A stretch of 64,000 bases of DNA, from assembly GCF_003363155.1 (NCBI RefSeq), contig NZ_QRBE01000005.1:124001-188000 (forward strand), written 5' to 3'. Source of the stretch: Dyella monticola (GTDB lineage: Bacteria; Pseudomonadota; Gammaproteobacteria; Xanthomonadales; Rhodanobacteraceae). The notes beneath the pieces were generated by a model. That model did not search any database. It saw only the letters and a list, made by a program, of their open reading frames with translations, and had not been told where the DNA came from. Made by a program: the position numbers and the translations under genes. Positions 44,937 through 54,800 of this stretch are shown here, in pieces. The first letter of the stretch is position 1, and every line of letters begins with the position of its first letter.

Positions 44937-46979
44937 ATGCCCACGACGTTTGGCAATGCCAAGTTGAAACCCTTTGTACTGTGCGCGCTCATCACCAGCC
45001 TGGTTGGGATGGCGAATGCGCAGACCACCACACCTCCCAATGATGCGGGCTTTCGCGCCAACGTGCCTGCCACCGCCACCACGCCCGTACATAGCCAACC
45101 TGGCGGCCTGGTTACCCTCTACAACCCCAATTCCGCGCAGGACGCGAGCAACCACACGCGCACGCCGATCAAGCATGTGATTCTGCTGATCGGTGAAAAC
45201 CGCACCTTTGATCACGTGTTCGCCACCTACACCCCGCCGCACGGCCAAACGGTGGAGAACTTGCTTTCCGAAGGCATCGTAAAGGCAGACGGTACGCCGG
45301 GACCGAACGTGGCCAAGGCACAGCAGTGGCAAGCGGACCAGAGCGGCGATTATTCCAATTCGCCCACGCGCACCAGCGCGTATGCCAATCTGCCGCAGAT
45401 GGACACCGGCGGCGCGCCGACTCAGCCGTATCTGGCATCGGCGGCGCAAGCCGAGGCGATCGAACCGGCACTCCCCAGCGCCGATTATGTCGAGCTGGCT
45501 GAAGGCGGCACGGGCCTGCCGAACGATGTGGTCGACACGCGTTTCCCGGCGACGCTGGGTAATGCGCCAGTCAACATGCATGCGTCGATCAGCTACAACG
45601 ACTACGCCAACAGTCCCGTGCATCGCTTCTTCCAAATGTGGCAGCAGCTCGATTGCAAGGTTGCCAACGCCACCCGCAGCAACCCCAGCGGCTGTCGCGC
45701 CGACCTGTTCCCGTGGGTGGAAGTGACCATGGGTGCCGGTAACAACGGTGTCACGCAGCCGGCCAACTTCACCGATCAAAGCACGGGTGAAGGCTCCACC
45801 TCGATGCAGTTCCTCAACATGGCCCAAGGCGATGCGCCGTACTTCAAGCAGCTGGCCGAGCAGTATGCGTTGAGCGACAACTTCCATCAGTCGGTGATGG
45901 GTGGCACGGGTGCCAACCACATCATGCTCGGCTTCGGCGATGCGATTTACTATGCCGATGCCAATGGCAACCCCGCCGTACCGCCGACCAACCAGATCGA
46001 AAATCCGAACTCGCAGACCGGCACCAACAACTGGTGGGTACAGGATGGCTACAGCGGTGGTTCCTATGTGGAATGCGCCGACGATTCGCAGCCGGGCGTT
46101 GCGCCGGTGCGCAGCTATCTGAAGAGCCTGCCCTATCGCACTTTCCGCGGCACGGACTGCAAGCCGGGTGCGTACTATCTGGTGAACAACTACAACCCGG
46201 GTTATCTGGGTACCGGCGCGGCAGCGCCGCTGGGTGCGGATCAGTACACGATCCCGCCGACCAAGCAGCAGAACCTGGCCTTGTTGCTGACGCGCCATAA
46301 CGTGAGCTGGAAGTACTACGGCGAAGGTTGGTCCAACGGCACGGAATCGGGTGAAGCGGGTACCTTCTGCAACATCTGCGATCCGTTCCTGTACTCCACG
46401 CAGATCATGACCAACCCGACCCTGCGCGCTAACAACCAGGACATCAACAACCTCTACAGCGACATCCAGAACGGCACGCTGCCGGCGGTATCCATCGCCA
46501 AACCGGATGGACTGCTGGACGGCCATCCGGCTTCGTCGAAGCTGGAGTTGTTCGAAGGGTATGTGCAGAAGATCGTTCAGATGGTGCAGGCCAATCCGAC
46601 CTTGTGGAACAACACCGCCATCATGATCACCTTCGACGAAGGCGGCGGTTACTACGACTCCGGGTACGTGCAGCCGATCGACTTCTTCGGTGACGGCACG
46701 CGCATCCCGCTGCTGGTGGTTTCCAAGTATTCGACCGGCGGTCGCGTCGTGCACACGTACTACGATCATGTGTCGTTCGACAAATTCGTCGAAGCGAACT
46801 GGGGCATCGACCAGACGATCTCCGGGCGCAGCCGCGACAACCTGCCGAATCCGATCCAGTTCCAGAACAATCCCTATGTGCCGGTCAATGCACCTGCCAT
46901 TGGCGACCTGATGGATATGTTCGACTTCCACCGTGGCTGGCAATCCGACAACGGTAGCGTTGCCGCAACACAACACTGA
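44937..46979 (+). CDS. Secreted phosphoesterase (acid phosphatase/phospholipase C family)
   Basis: Exported phosphoesterase of the AcpA/non-haemolytic PLC family, 680 residues. A Sec signal (about 1-28, ending MANA) is followed by the catalytic opening IKHVILLIGENRTFDHVF near residue 80. A middle metal-site region includes GGTGANHIMLGF near 320, and TFDEGGGYYDSGYV lies near 563. CAGGAG lies 9 nt before the ATG. Its length and lack of a Tat motif favour acid phosphatase over classical PlcN; phosphate release from organic phosphates or phospholipids is the likely role. It is followed by a strong terminator. Confidence 0.9.
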   Translation: MPTTFGNAKLKPFVLCALITSLVGMANAQTTTPPNDAGFRANVPATATTPVHSQPGGLVTLYNPNSAQDASNHTRTPIKHVILLIGENRTFDHVFATYTPPHGQTVENLLSEGIVKADGTPGPNVAKAQQWQADQSGDYSNSPTRTSAYANLPQMDTGGAPTQPYLASAAQAEAIEPALPSADYVELAEGGTGLPNDVVDTRFPATLGNAPVNMHASISYNDYANSPVHRFFQMWQQLDCKVANATRSNPSGCRADLFPWVEVTMGAGNNGVTQPANFTDQSTGEGSTSMQFLNMAQGDAPYFKQLAEQYALSDNFHQSVMGGTGANHIMLGFGDAIYYADANGNPAVPPTNQIENPNSQTGTNNWWVQDGYSGGSYVECADDSQPGVAPVRSYLKSLPYRTFRGTDCKPGAYYLVNNYNPGYLGTGAAAPLGADQYTIPPTKQQNLALLLTRHNVSWKYYGEGWSNGTESGEAGTFCNICDPFLYSTQIMTNPTLRANNQDINNLYSDIQNGTLPAVSIAKPDGLLDGHPASSKLELFEGYVQKIVQMVQANPTLWNNTAIMITFDEGGGYYDSGYVQPIDFFGDGTRIPLLVVSKYSTGGRVVHTYYDHVSFDKFVEANWGIDQTISGRSRDNLPNPIQFQNNPYVPVNAPAIGDLMDMFDFHRGWQSDNGSVAATQH

Positions 46980-46991
46980 GTATCCTGATCG

Positions 46992-47030
46992 ACATGCCCT
47001 GCCCGCTTGAGCGGGTGGGGCATGTTTTTT
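46992..47030 (+). terminator. Phosphoesterase terminator
   Basis: A 15-bp stem with two G-T pairs (46992-47006 and 47011-47025), TTGA loop, then TTTTTT to 47030. A textbook rho-independent terminator 12 nt after the stop. Confidence 0.9.
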
Positions 47031-47057
47031 GTTTTGCCGAACCGGAACGACGTCACG

Positions 47058-47516
47058 ATGAGCCTGTTAACCCGATCTGTCAGTCACTTGAGTCGCTGGT
47101 CCAATCCTGTCGCCGCGCTGATGTTGCTCGGCGCCGCCAGCGCCATCAGCCCGGCTACTCACGCCGATCCGGGTGATTTTCAGGCCATGCCGGGCTTGTG
47201 GAAGATCACGTTGCACACCCTCAAGCATGGCCGCGCAGACCCGGACGCCGTGAAGTGGAAATGCCTGTACGACGGCGGCGATCCCTGGACGACCTTTGTG
47301 GACGCGATGGCGCCTGACGCCAGTTGTCAACGCAGCGGCGAACATCGCACCAGCACCGCGCTTGCCTGGAGCGTGCATTGCGGCACTCACGCAGGTAACG
47401 GCCATATTGCCCTGGATTCGCCCGCGCACTACACCGGCAGCGTGAAACTGGACGGCCAGGACGTGCTGCAGATCGAGGGCAAGCGCTACGCCGCGTGCAC
47501 CAGCCCGAGCGACTGA
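47058..47516 (+). CDS. DUF3617-like exported protein
   Basis: A 152-residue protein with a signal peptide (about 1-36, ending THA) and a compact mature domain. That domain opens with a PGLWKIT motif and carries four Cys (in KWKCLY, ASCQR, VHCGT and AACTS), likely two disulfides. The PGxW opening and Cys pattern suit the DUF3617 family, of unknown function. The start is placed at 47058 so the signal is at the N-terminus; an in-frame ATG 51 bp upstream would begin inside the preceding terminator. The ribosome-binding site is weak. Confidence 0.7.
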   Translation: MSLLTRSVSHLSRWSNPVAALMLLGAASAISPATHADPGDFQAMPGLWKITLHTLKHGRADPDAVKWKCLYDGGDPWTTFVDAMAPDASCQRSGEHRTSTALAWSVHCGTHAGNGHIALDSPAHYTGSVKLDGQDVLQIEGKRYAACTSPSD

Positions 47517-47669
47517 CCTCCACCGCCCCTTCTTCACATTTTCACCACATTGACGGCCCCAAGTTAGCCTGCGATGGATCGTGGACGGCAGTCCGGGCCA
47601 GCTTCACACCGGACACGGTGCGTAGGCGCAATGCCTGCGCGAGGATGACCAAGCAAGGGGGAACAACTT

Positions 47670-49019
47670 ATGCTTTTCGCCAAAGGCGGAATGGCCGGTG
47701 CCGTTGCGGCACTGGTGATGATGAGTGCTGTCGCAAACGCGGGGACTTTTCCGGATTACGGCTACCAGCCGCCCGCGTCGTACAAAGGACCGTTATTCCA
47801 TTTGAGCCAGGATTATCCCAAGGCGCTGCCGCAAGGACCGTTGCCGGCATTCTTCGACCTGTTGCCTGCCAAGCACAGCAACAACTTCGAGCAGTGGCGG
47901 CCCTATATGGAAGCCGTCAAAAAATACTGTCTGGAAGGCAATGTCGAGAACGACTGGGATGTGCAGAAAAATCCCATCCGGCACTGGTATCACGCACCGT
48001 GGCAACACTACGGGCCACTCGGCCGAGAAGGCATCCACGGACTGACCAAGGAAGCGCAGATTCAAAAGCAGCAGCTTGCTCCAACGCAGTCGGCGACAGG
48101 GCAGACCTTCGCGGTGGGCATCTACAACGACATCGGCGGCTACACCTTTGGCGAGGTCTGGAAGGATCCGCAAAATCCCGATCCCAGCTACACCTCGCAG
48201 CCCAACAGCTTTCACAACGGTACGGTGGTCTGCAAAGCGTTGTTCGCCGATATCGACGTGAGCCAGGTGCCGTTCCTGGTTCAGCCGGTTTTGTGGAAGG
48301 CCTATGTGACCGACAGCTTTGCCTCGGCCAATCGCGAGATCAAAGAGGTTGCGCTGATCCAGATGGATTTTGCCGTGCGCGACACACGTATGCCCGGCAC
48401 GGGCTGGATCTTCGGCACGTTCCAATACAACGGCAACATGACGCACAAGCCCAGCTGGGACAACCTGGTGCCGGTGGGCGTGATGTGGGGCAACGATCCG
48501 GAGAACACCGGCAACGACCACACCAATCCGAAACCCTCGATCACCAAGATCAATCCGACGATCCTTGAATCGGCCATCAATCCCAATACATCCGAATTGC
48601 CACCGACACACCTGGGATGGAATGGACGTCTAAACGGCCCGGTGGACAATCCCGTCAGCTCGTGCTTGAGCTGTCATATGACCGCTGAAAGCCCGCAGTT
48701 GGCACCGATGAACCCGACCTTCCAGGCGCCGGACAAGGTGCCGCCGGTAGGTTCCAAAGAATGGATGCGCTGGTTCCAGAACATCGATGCCGGCGTGCCG
48801 TTCAGCCCAGGCGCGCTCAGCACCGACTTCAGCCTGCAGCTTGCCGGTGGCATCGCCAACTTCTACGACTGGAAGTGCAATCAGGGTGGCGTCTTCGCCG
48901 ATGGCCACAACGCCTGCGAGCAGGCACGAAATTTCCGCCTCAAGCTGATGAAGTCGGCGACGCCGCCGGCGAAGGTCTACAAGGTGGAACGCGATCCTGC
49001 ATTGAACGAATTGCATTGA
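47670..49019 (+). CDS. Exported protein with a single haem-c motif, function unknown
   Basis: A 449-residue protein with a clear signal peptide (about 1-24, ending ANA) after an AAGGGGG site. The only cofactor motif is C332-L-S-C335-H336, the CXXCH of covalently bound haem c, placed late in the chain. Much of the protein is rich in Trp, Tyr, Asn and Pro with no recognised domain, and there is no signal for a membrane anchor. Met337 follows the motif directly, but the distal haem ligand cannot be assigned. It may be a periplasmic electron carrier or a haem-bearing oxidoreductase; it lies downstream of the copper oxidase and phosphoesterase. Confidence 0.7.
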   Translation: MLFAKGGMAGAVAALVMMSAVANAGTFPDYGYQPPASYKGPLFHLSQDYPKALPQGPLPAFFDLLPAKHSNNFEQWRPYMEAVKKYCLEGNVENDWDVQKNPIRHWYHAPWQHYGPLGREGIHGLTKEAQIQKQQLAPTQSATGQTFAVGIYNDIGGYTFGEVWKDPQNPDPSYTSQPNSFHNGTVVCKALFADIDVSQVPFLVQPVLWKAYVTDSFASANREIKEVALIQMDFAVRDTRMPGTGWIFGTFQYNGNMTHKPSWDNLVPVGVMWGNDPENTGNDHTNPKPSITKINPTILESAINPNTSELPPTHLGWNGRLNGPVDNPVSSCLSCHMTAESPQLAPMNPTFQAPDKVPPVGSKEWMRWFQNIDAGVPFSPGALSTDFSLQLAGGIANFYDWKCNQGGVFADGHNACEQARNFRLKLMKSATPPAKVYKVERDPALNELH

Positions 49020-49132
49020 TCCGTGCGAACGAACCGGGCCCGTTGCGCGGCCCGGTTCGTTCGCAATGCAACTACCGTTTGCACATGATCCGTGCAACAC
49101 TCACCACTCGCCGAAGCACAGGGGGCGTGGAC

Positions 49133-49426
49133 GTGCAGATCCTTACGCTGGAACACTTCGCCAGCCACATCAATGAAACTTTCACGGTTGATCTCGGAGC
49201 TGGCGATTCACCGTTCGTGTTGATCGAAGCGCGACCGCTTCCAGCCCCTGGATTTCAAAGCACAATGCGCGCGCCGTTTTCGCTGTTTTTCCATCATGCT
49301 TCGGCAATATTGTTTCCGCAGCGCATCTATCAGATGGAAAGTCCCGCGCTGGGGAGCTTCGGTATTTTTCTGGTACCGGTGGCGCGCAATCAGGACGGCT
49401 TCGTGTATCAGGCCGTATTCAACTGA
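49133..49426 (+). CDS. Small DUF6916-like protein
   Basis: A 97-residue cytoplasmic protein (QILTLEHFASHINETFTV..., ending FVYQAVFN), mostly beta by pattern, matching the DUF6916 family as I remember it. The GTG start is chosen because AGGGGG lies 7 nt upstream; an ATG at 49085 would add 16 residues. It converges on the tail-collar/acetyltransferase operon and overlaps that operon's last gene by 19 bp. I recall such proteins beside tail-collar genes in related bacteria, so a shared role is possible. Confidence 0.65.
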   Translation: MQILTLEHFASHINETFTVDLGAGDSPFVLIEARPLPAPGFQSTMRAPFSLFFHHASAILFPQRIYQMESPALGSFGIFLVPVARNQDGFVYQAVFN

Positions 49427-49992
49427 CTCGTCTGTTCGCGTGGCCAATGCATGGCGAAGTAAGGCGAAGAATGCGTAGTGACCTGAAAGCCGAGCCGTGC
49501 ATAGAGCCGCTGCGCCGCGATGTTGCGTTCATCCACGTGCAGGTCGATACCCGTGGCCTGGTTGTCCCGCGCTACCAATTGTTGCGTCCACGCGAGTAAA
49601 TCGCCACCGATGCCCTGTCCGCGCCAAGCGGGCAGCAAGGCGATGTCGATCACCAGATAGCTTGGTCGTTGGCGCAGCAGGTAATAACGCCCGATCGCCT
49701 CATCACCGCATTGCACGAGGTAGAAATCGGCCGCGGCATACGACGTCACGAAGTCACGATGCTGGAATGCGAACTGACTGTCGAGAAAGGCGTGCTGCAG
49801 ATCGTCCGGCCAGCCGGTTTGCGCCAGCTCCTGTGCACGCAGGGTGCCATAGAGCTGACGCAGAAACGGCAAATCGGATGCTTCGGCATGTCGCAACCGG
49901 ATGTCCGGCACGGCGAACGATGTCGCGCGTGCTGGCGCATCCGGTTGCCCCGAGGGAAATGCCGGAAGAGGAAAAGACGCACCCGGCATCAT
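49408..49992 (-). CDS. GNAT-family N-acetyltransferase of the tail-collar operon
   Basis: A 194-residue acetyltransferase. A Pro/Ala-rich N-terminal stretch of about 28 residues precedes the GNAT core (IRLRHAEASDLPFL). The acetyl-CoA motif is ALLPAWRGQGIGGDLL (near 120), and NIAAQRLYARLGFQV (near 160) is the typical C-terminal helix-strand. Its ATG overlaps the stop of the third tail-collar gene (ATGA), so it is translated with that operon, which suggests it modifies or serves the collar proteins. Confidence 0.87.
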   Translation of the reverse strand: MMPGASFPLPAFPSGQPDAPARATSFAVPDIRLRHAEASDLPFLRQLYGTLRAQELAQTGWPDDLQHAFLDSQFAFQHRDFVTSYAAADFYLVQCGDEAIGRYYLLRQRPSYLVIDIALLPAWRGQGIGGDLLAWTQQLVARDNQATGIDLHVDERNIAAQRLYARLGFQVTTHSSPYFAMHWPREQTSQLNTA

Positions 49993-50525
49993 GAAAATGA
50001 GGGGAAAACGCCGTACAGAGCGATGCAGTAATTAAGCGCCAGGGCAGGTTGTCGGTTTTCGTGCGGCTGGTTCTGGCCGTTGGGGTTCAGCATCTGCGGA
50101 CTGAAGGTGGTGTTGGGCTTGGTGCCTACGGCCGGAAAAGGAGAGGTACTGAAAGGTATGATCAATGCATTGCCCGACGAAGGTTTGTTGGTGCGCTTGC
50201 TGGTGTCGGGCTGGTTGTATTCGGTGAACCCATGGGTGTGCACGGGCATCTCGGTTGTCAGGAGCGTTAGGCTGTCTACGCCGAATGCCTCCCCGACGTC
50301 ACGCTGTGACAAACCCGGTCCCTGCCCCTGACTGCATGCCGCTTGCGCTGCCAGATTGGGTAATTGGAACGTGCTGGTGCCGTTGCCGCCGTACAAGGTG
50401 CCAATGAGCGAGAAGAGCGCGGTGTTCTGCTGGATCGCCAGCGTCGCGCCATTGCACTGCGCCCACTGATAGGGCGCGAAATTAAAGCCGAAAACCTGAA
50501 TTTCACCAATAAATGGTTGTGTCAT
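49989..50525 (-). CDS. Phage-tail-collar (MdpB-like) protein 3
   Basis: A 178-residue tail-collar domain protein of the kind called microcystin-dependent protein. The N-terminal collar motif is IGEIQVFGFNFAPYQWAQCNG followed by IQQNTALFSLIGTLYGGNG and TFQLPNL. The C-terminal half has the PVHTH motif and ends ALNYCIALYGVFPS. It is the third of three paralogues on this strand and overlaps the acetyltransferase start by 4 bp. GGGAG lies 9 nt before the ATG. No other phage gene is nearby. Confidence 0.88.
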   Translation of the reverse strand: MTQPFIGEIQVFGFNFAPYQWAQCNGATLAIQQNTALFSLIGTLYGGNGTSTFQLPNLAAQAACSQGQGPGLSQRDVGEAFGVDSLTLLTTEMPVHTHGFTEYNQPDTSKRTNKPSSGNALIIPFSTSPFPAVGTKPNTTFSPQMLNPNGQNQPHENRQPALALNYCIALYGVFPSFS

Positions 50526-50578
50526 GAGCGTGCTCCCGAACGTGCGATGTCATGGTGGATTGCATGCGCGATGCGGCA

Positions 50579-51112
50579 TCAGCCCTGCGATGGATAAAAG
50601 CCTTGATACGCTATGCAGTAGGACACGGTCAGTGTCGGCATCGTGTTGTCATGAGGTTGACTGCCACCCTGCGCCGAAATGCTGGTGTTCGCCATTGTGA
50701 AGGAGCTCGAACCGGCCAGGTCCGTGGCATACATGGTGTCGGTCGTCGTAAGCGCGCCCGGCAGCACGGTAGGACCGGGCGTTTTGGTGCTGGCGTTGTT
50801 ATTGGTGGCATTGGCGATATGCGTGTGCAGGGGCAACTGGTTGCTGTTCAACGTGACGCTCTCGGTACCGTCCAGCTGGCCTATTACGCGTGGCGAGAGT
50901 CCGATGCCGGTGCCCTGATGCAACGGTATGCGCCCGCGCAGGTCGGGCAAGCCGAACGTATTGACGCCGTCGCCGCCGTAGGTCGTACCGAGCAATTGGT
51001 ACAGCACATCGTATTGCGAAATGGGCCGAAGGCTCCCGTCGCAGGCGAACCAGCCGTTGGGAACGCGTGGAAAGCTCAAGAGGCGAATTTCGCCCACATA
51101 ACACTCACTCAT
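50579..51112 (-). CDS. Phage-tail-collar (MdpB-like) protein 2
   Basis: A 177-residue paralogue of its neighbours: VGEIRLLSFPRVPNGWFACDG, then LLGTTYGGDGVNTFGLPDLRGR, PLHTH in the middle and VSYCIAYQGFYPSQG at the end. It shares the collar N-terminus and C-terminal YCIA...FPS signature with the other two copies but has a distinct Thr/Asn-rich central region. AAGGAG lies 8 nt before the ATG, and the gap to the first paralogue is 37 bp. Confidence 0.88.
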   Translation of the reverse strand: MSECYVGEIRLLSFPRVPNGWFACDGSLRPISQYDVLYQLLGTTYGGDGVNTFGLPDLRGRIPLHQGTGIGLSPRVIGQLDGTESVTLNSNQLPLHTHIANATNNNASTKTPGPTVLPGALTTTDTMYATDLAGSSSFTMANTSISAQGGSQPHDNTMPTLTVSYCIAYQGFYPSQG

Positions 51113-51149
51113 GGCATTGCTCCTTGCAAAAAGGAATAGGGCACGACGG

Positions 51150-51656
51150 TCAAGAGCGCGACGGGAAGATGCCGGTAAGGGCGATATTGAAATTGATCGC
51201 CAAGAACGGCTGCATATTCGAATGCGGCGCCCCGGAACCGGTGTTTTGCACCTGCGTGTTCACGAGCGGAATCAGACTGTTATTGGGCGCGGCGTAGATC
51301 GACTCGCTCGACGGTGCGCCATAGATGGTGTTATTAGGGTCACGGATGGTGCCGGCTTGATTCGTGGCGTTCATCATGTGCTGATGGCTCGGCATCTGCG
51401 CCTGGGTGAGCGAGACGTTTTCCACGCCCAATACCTGTCCCTGGTTATAGGTAGTGCCCGCGCCGACGGGCGTTCGCCCGCGCAGGTCCGGTAACGCGAA
51501 ACTATTTACGCCATTACCGCCGTAATACGTGCCCAGCAGCGAAAAAAGCGCAGTATTTTGCTGGATCGGCAGTAATTGGCCATTACAGAGTGCAAAACCA
51601 CGCTGCGGAAAGCCAAAACCGGTGAGCATGATTTGCCCGAGGAAATAATTGGACAT
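51150..51656 (-). CDS. Phage-tail-collar (MdpB-like) protein 1
   Basis: A 168-residue first gene of the collar operon. The N-terminus LGQIMLTGFGFPQRGFALCNG and IQQNTALFSLLGTYYGGNG, with FALPDLRGRTPVG, define the tail-collar domain. PSHQH replaces the central P-x-H-x-H of its paralogues, and the end INFNIALTGIFPS lacks the Cys seen in the other two. AAGGGG precedes the ATG by 10 nt. Divergent from the Ig-like autotransporter with a 205-bp shared gap. Confidence 0.88.
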   Translation of the reverse strand: MSNYFLGQIMLTGFGFPQRGFALCNGQLLPIQQNTALFSLLGTYYGGNGVNSFALPDLRGRTPVGAGTTYNQGQVLGVENVSLTQAQMPSHQHMMNATNQAGTIRDPNNTIYGAPSSESIYAAPNNSLIPLVNTQVQNTGSGAPHSNMQPFLAINFNIALTGIFPSRS

Positions 51657-51861
51657 AGCGTTTTTCCCCTTAGGTCAGGTGTGAAGAACCACACGGAGCC
51701 GTATCTTTCCCTAACAGGCAAAGACCGACGGGTACTGCAGACGCGGATTTAATACCAACGGTGTTACAGTTAGGGCGCTATTACGCGCTTCAGCGTTTAT
51801 CGCGCGGTGGGGACCCTTTTGTAAAGGTGCCGCAGGTAATTAGGGGATAGGGGGAAGGAAC

Positions 51862-54800
51862 GTGCGTCCATGGCAGGCGGTGTTCGCTCGGCTGCATGCT
51901 GCAGTGCGAGAGAAGGGAAGTTGGCTGCGTATCGTATTGGTGCTGGGCATGCTTGCAGCTATGCCGGGCGTCGCGCGCGCCACGTGCACGACGGAGAGTT
52001 TCACGGCGGTTTCTGGCGCCACGTCTCCATTGAACGTAGGTCCCTGCACGGACGGCATTGGCATCGATGGCATCGTATCGGGCCCCTCTCACGGCACGCT
52101 CGATACCAGCGATCCGGTCGTTCTGGAGTACACGAACGACGGTAAAGGCGCGACCTCTGATTCATTCGTTTTTCTGGACGACAATAACAATCAGGTCACC
52201 GCCCTTATTACGATCGTCGCAGCGGCTTCCATTACGCTATCTCCCACCTCGGCGCCCAGTGGCACCCTAGGCCAGTCTTATTCGCTGCAATTCGCAGCCT
52301 CCGGTGGCGTTGGCTCCCCTTATACCTATGGGATTACGCAAGGCGTCTTGCCGGCGGGATTGAGCGATAATTCTAGCGGTCTCATTTCAGGTACGCCGAC
52401 AGAAAGCGGCTCGTTTACGATTACCGAAACGGCCACCGATTCAGCGAACAACACCGGCTCCGTAACCGTCACGATTGTCATCGGCGGCAGCAGCATCGTT
52501 GTCACGCCGGCGAGTGGGAACTTGCCGAACGCCACCGCGTATCAGGCTTACAGCCAAACGATGAGCGCAAGCGGCGGCACCGCGCCCTATACGTACGCGC
52601 AGGTGCCCGGCACGGCACCGCCTGCCGGTATTTCGATCGGCAGCGGGGGCTCGATTTCCGGTACAGCCACCGCACTGGGCACGACCAATTTTTCAGTAAA
52701 GGTAACGGACAACACCGGTACGTCTACGCAAGTCAGTTACAGCTTGCAGGTGGTGGCGCCGACGATCACCGTGTCGCCCTCCAGCCTGCCAAGCGGGATT
52801 CAGAACAACGCCTACAGTGCACAGACCCTATTGGCGAGCGGGGGCAGCTCGCCGTATACCTTTGCCGTTGCTTCCGGCGCTTTGCCCAATGGCATGACTT
52901 TGTCGAGCGCAGGTCAATTGAGCGGAACGCCCACGGTAACGGGTAATTTCAACTTCACCGCGCAGGCGACTGATGCGCACGGGTTCACCGGCACACAAAA
53001 CTACACCCTGGTGATCAATGCCCTGACCGTGCCGGGCGCACCGACCATCGGCACCGCCACGGCGGGCGATGCGCAGGCAACGGTGACTTTCACCGCGCCA
53101 GCCAATAATGGCGGCGCCACCATCACCGGCTATACCGTCACCAGCAGTCCCGGCGGCATTACGGGGACGTGTGCAGCCTCCCCGTGCACAGTGACAGGTC
53201 TTACCGATGGGACGGCTTATACCTTCACAGCGACGGCCACCAATTCGGTCGGCACGAGCGCGCCTTCTGCCGCGTCGAACAGTGTGACGCCGAAGGCTAA
53301 TCAAACGATCACCTTCACTAACCCCAACACGCAGAATTTCGGCACGACGCCTACGCTGTCAGCCACCGCAAGTTCGGGTCTGGCCGTAACGTTCTCGTCG
53401 ACGACGGCGCCCGTGTGCACGATTACCCCGGCGGGCCAGCTTACTTTCATTACCGCGGGCACCTGCGCCATCAATGCCGATCAGACCGGCAACGGCACGT
53501 ACGCACCGGCGCCAACCGTGTCGCAATCGTTTGCCGTGGCGGCCGTGGTGCCCGGCGCGCCGACCATCGGCACGGCCACAGCGGGGACTACGCAAGCATC
53601 GGTAAGTTTCACGGCACCGGCATTTACCGGTGGCGTGTCCATCACCAGTTATACGGCCACTTCCAGTCCGGGCAATTTAACCGGCACTTGTGCATCGTCG
53701 CCTTGTGTGGTGACCGGCTTGACGAATGGCACGGCCTATACGTTCACCGTCACGGCGACCAATTCGGCCGGCACAGGTGCGCCTTCGGCCGCGTCCAATA
53801 GCGTGACGCCGGCGGCGCCGCAGACGATTACCTTCAACAACCCCGGTACGCAGAATTTTGGTACCACGCCCACGCTCACCGCTACGGCGAGTTCCGGTCT
53901 TGCCGTTAGCTTTAACTCGAGCACGGCCTCGGTGTGCACGATCACGAATGTGGGTGCTTTGACCACCGTCTCATCGGGTACCTGCACCATCAATGCGAAC
54001 CAGGGGGGCGATAGCGCTTATCTGCCGGCGCCACAAGTGAGCCAATCGTTCACTGTCGCGGCCGTGGTGCCAGGCGCTCCAGTCATTGGCACCGCCACGG
54101 CAGGCGCTGCGCAGGCTTCGGTGAGTTTTGTCCCACCTGCATTCACCGGTGGTACGTCGATCACCAGCTACATCGCCACCAGCAGTCCTGGCGGTCTCAC
54201 CGGCACCTGTGCATCCTCACCTTGCATCGTCACCGGCTTGACGAACGGTACGGCCTATACCTTCACCGTCACGGCGACAAATGCGGTAGGGACGGGTGCG
54301 CCCTCGGCCGCTTCCAACAGCGTGACGCCCAAGAGCAGCCAGACGATCACGTTCAACAATCCTGGTACGCAGAATTTCGGTACATCGCCGACGCTCACGG
54401 CGACAGCGAGTTCCGGCTTGCCCGTGACATTCGCATCGAGCACCGCCAGCGTATGCACGATCACCAACAACGGCATATTGACGACGGTGTCGCCCGGCTC
54501 CTGCACGATCAATGCAAACCAGGGGGGTAACGGTGCTTATTCAGCGGCACCGCAAGTCAGTCAAACTTTTGCCATAGGCGGGGTCGCGCCAGGCGCACCG
54601 ACCATCGGCACGGCTACGGCAGGCGATACGCAAGCGACGGTGGCATTTACCCCGCCCACGTTCAATGGCGGCAATGCGATTACCGGCTACACCGCTACCA
54701 GCAATCCCGGCGGCATCACTGGCACGTGTGCGAATTCTCCATGCACGGTGACCGGATTGACCGATGGCACGGCCTATACCTTCACCGTCACGGCGACCAA

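Noticed and set aside
44778-46976. A 732-codon open frame antisense to the phosphoesterase
   Set aside because: Stop-poor antisense frames are common in GC-rich genes. It lacks a ribosome-binding site and any recognisable domain, while the sense gene has signal peptide, catalytic motifs and terminator.
47495-48568. A 357-codon frame overlapping the haem-c protein gene on the same strand
   Set aside because: The other frame has a signal peptide, CXXCH and a strong ribosome-binding site; this one is low in recognisable structure.
49989-51656. Tail-collar genes as a prophage remnant
   Set aside because: No integrase, capsid, portal, lysis or attachment site was seen on either side; collar genes of this kind also occur as stand-alone chromosomal operons.
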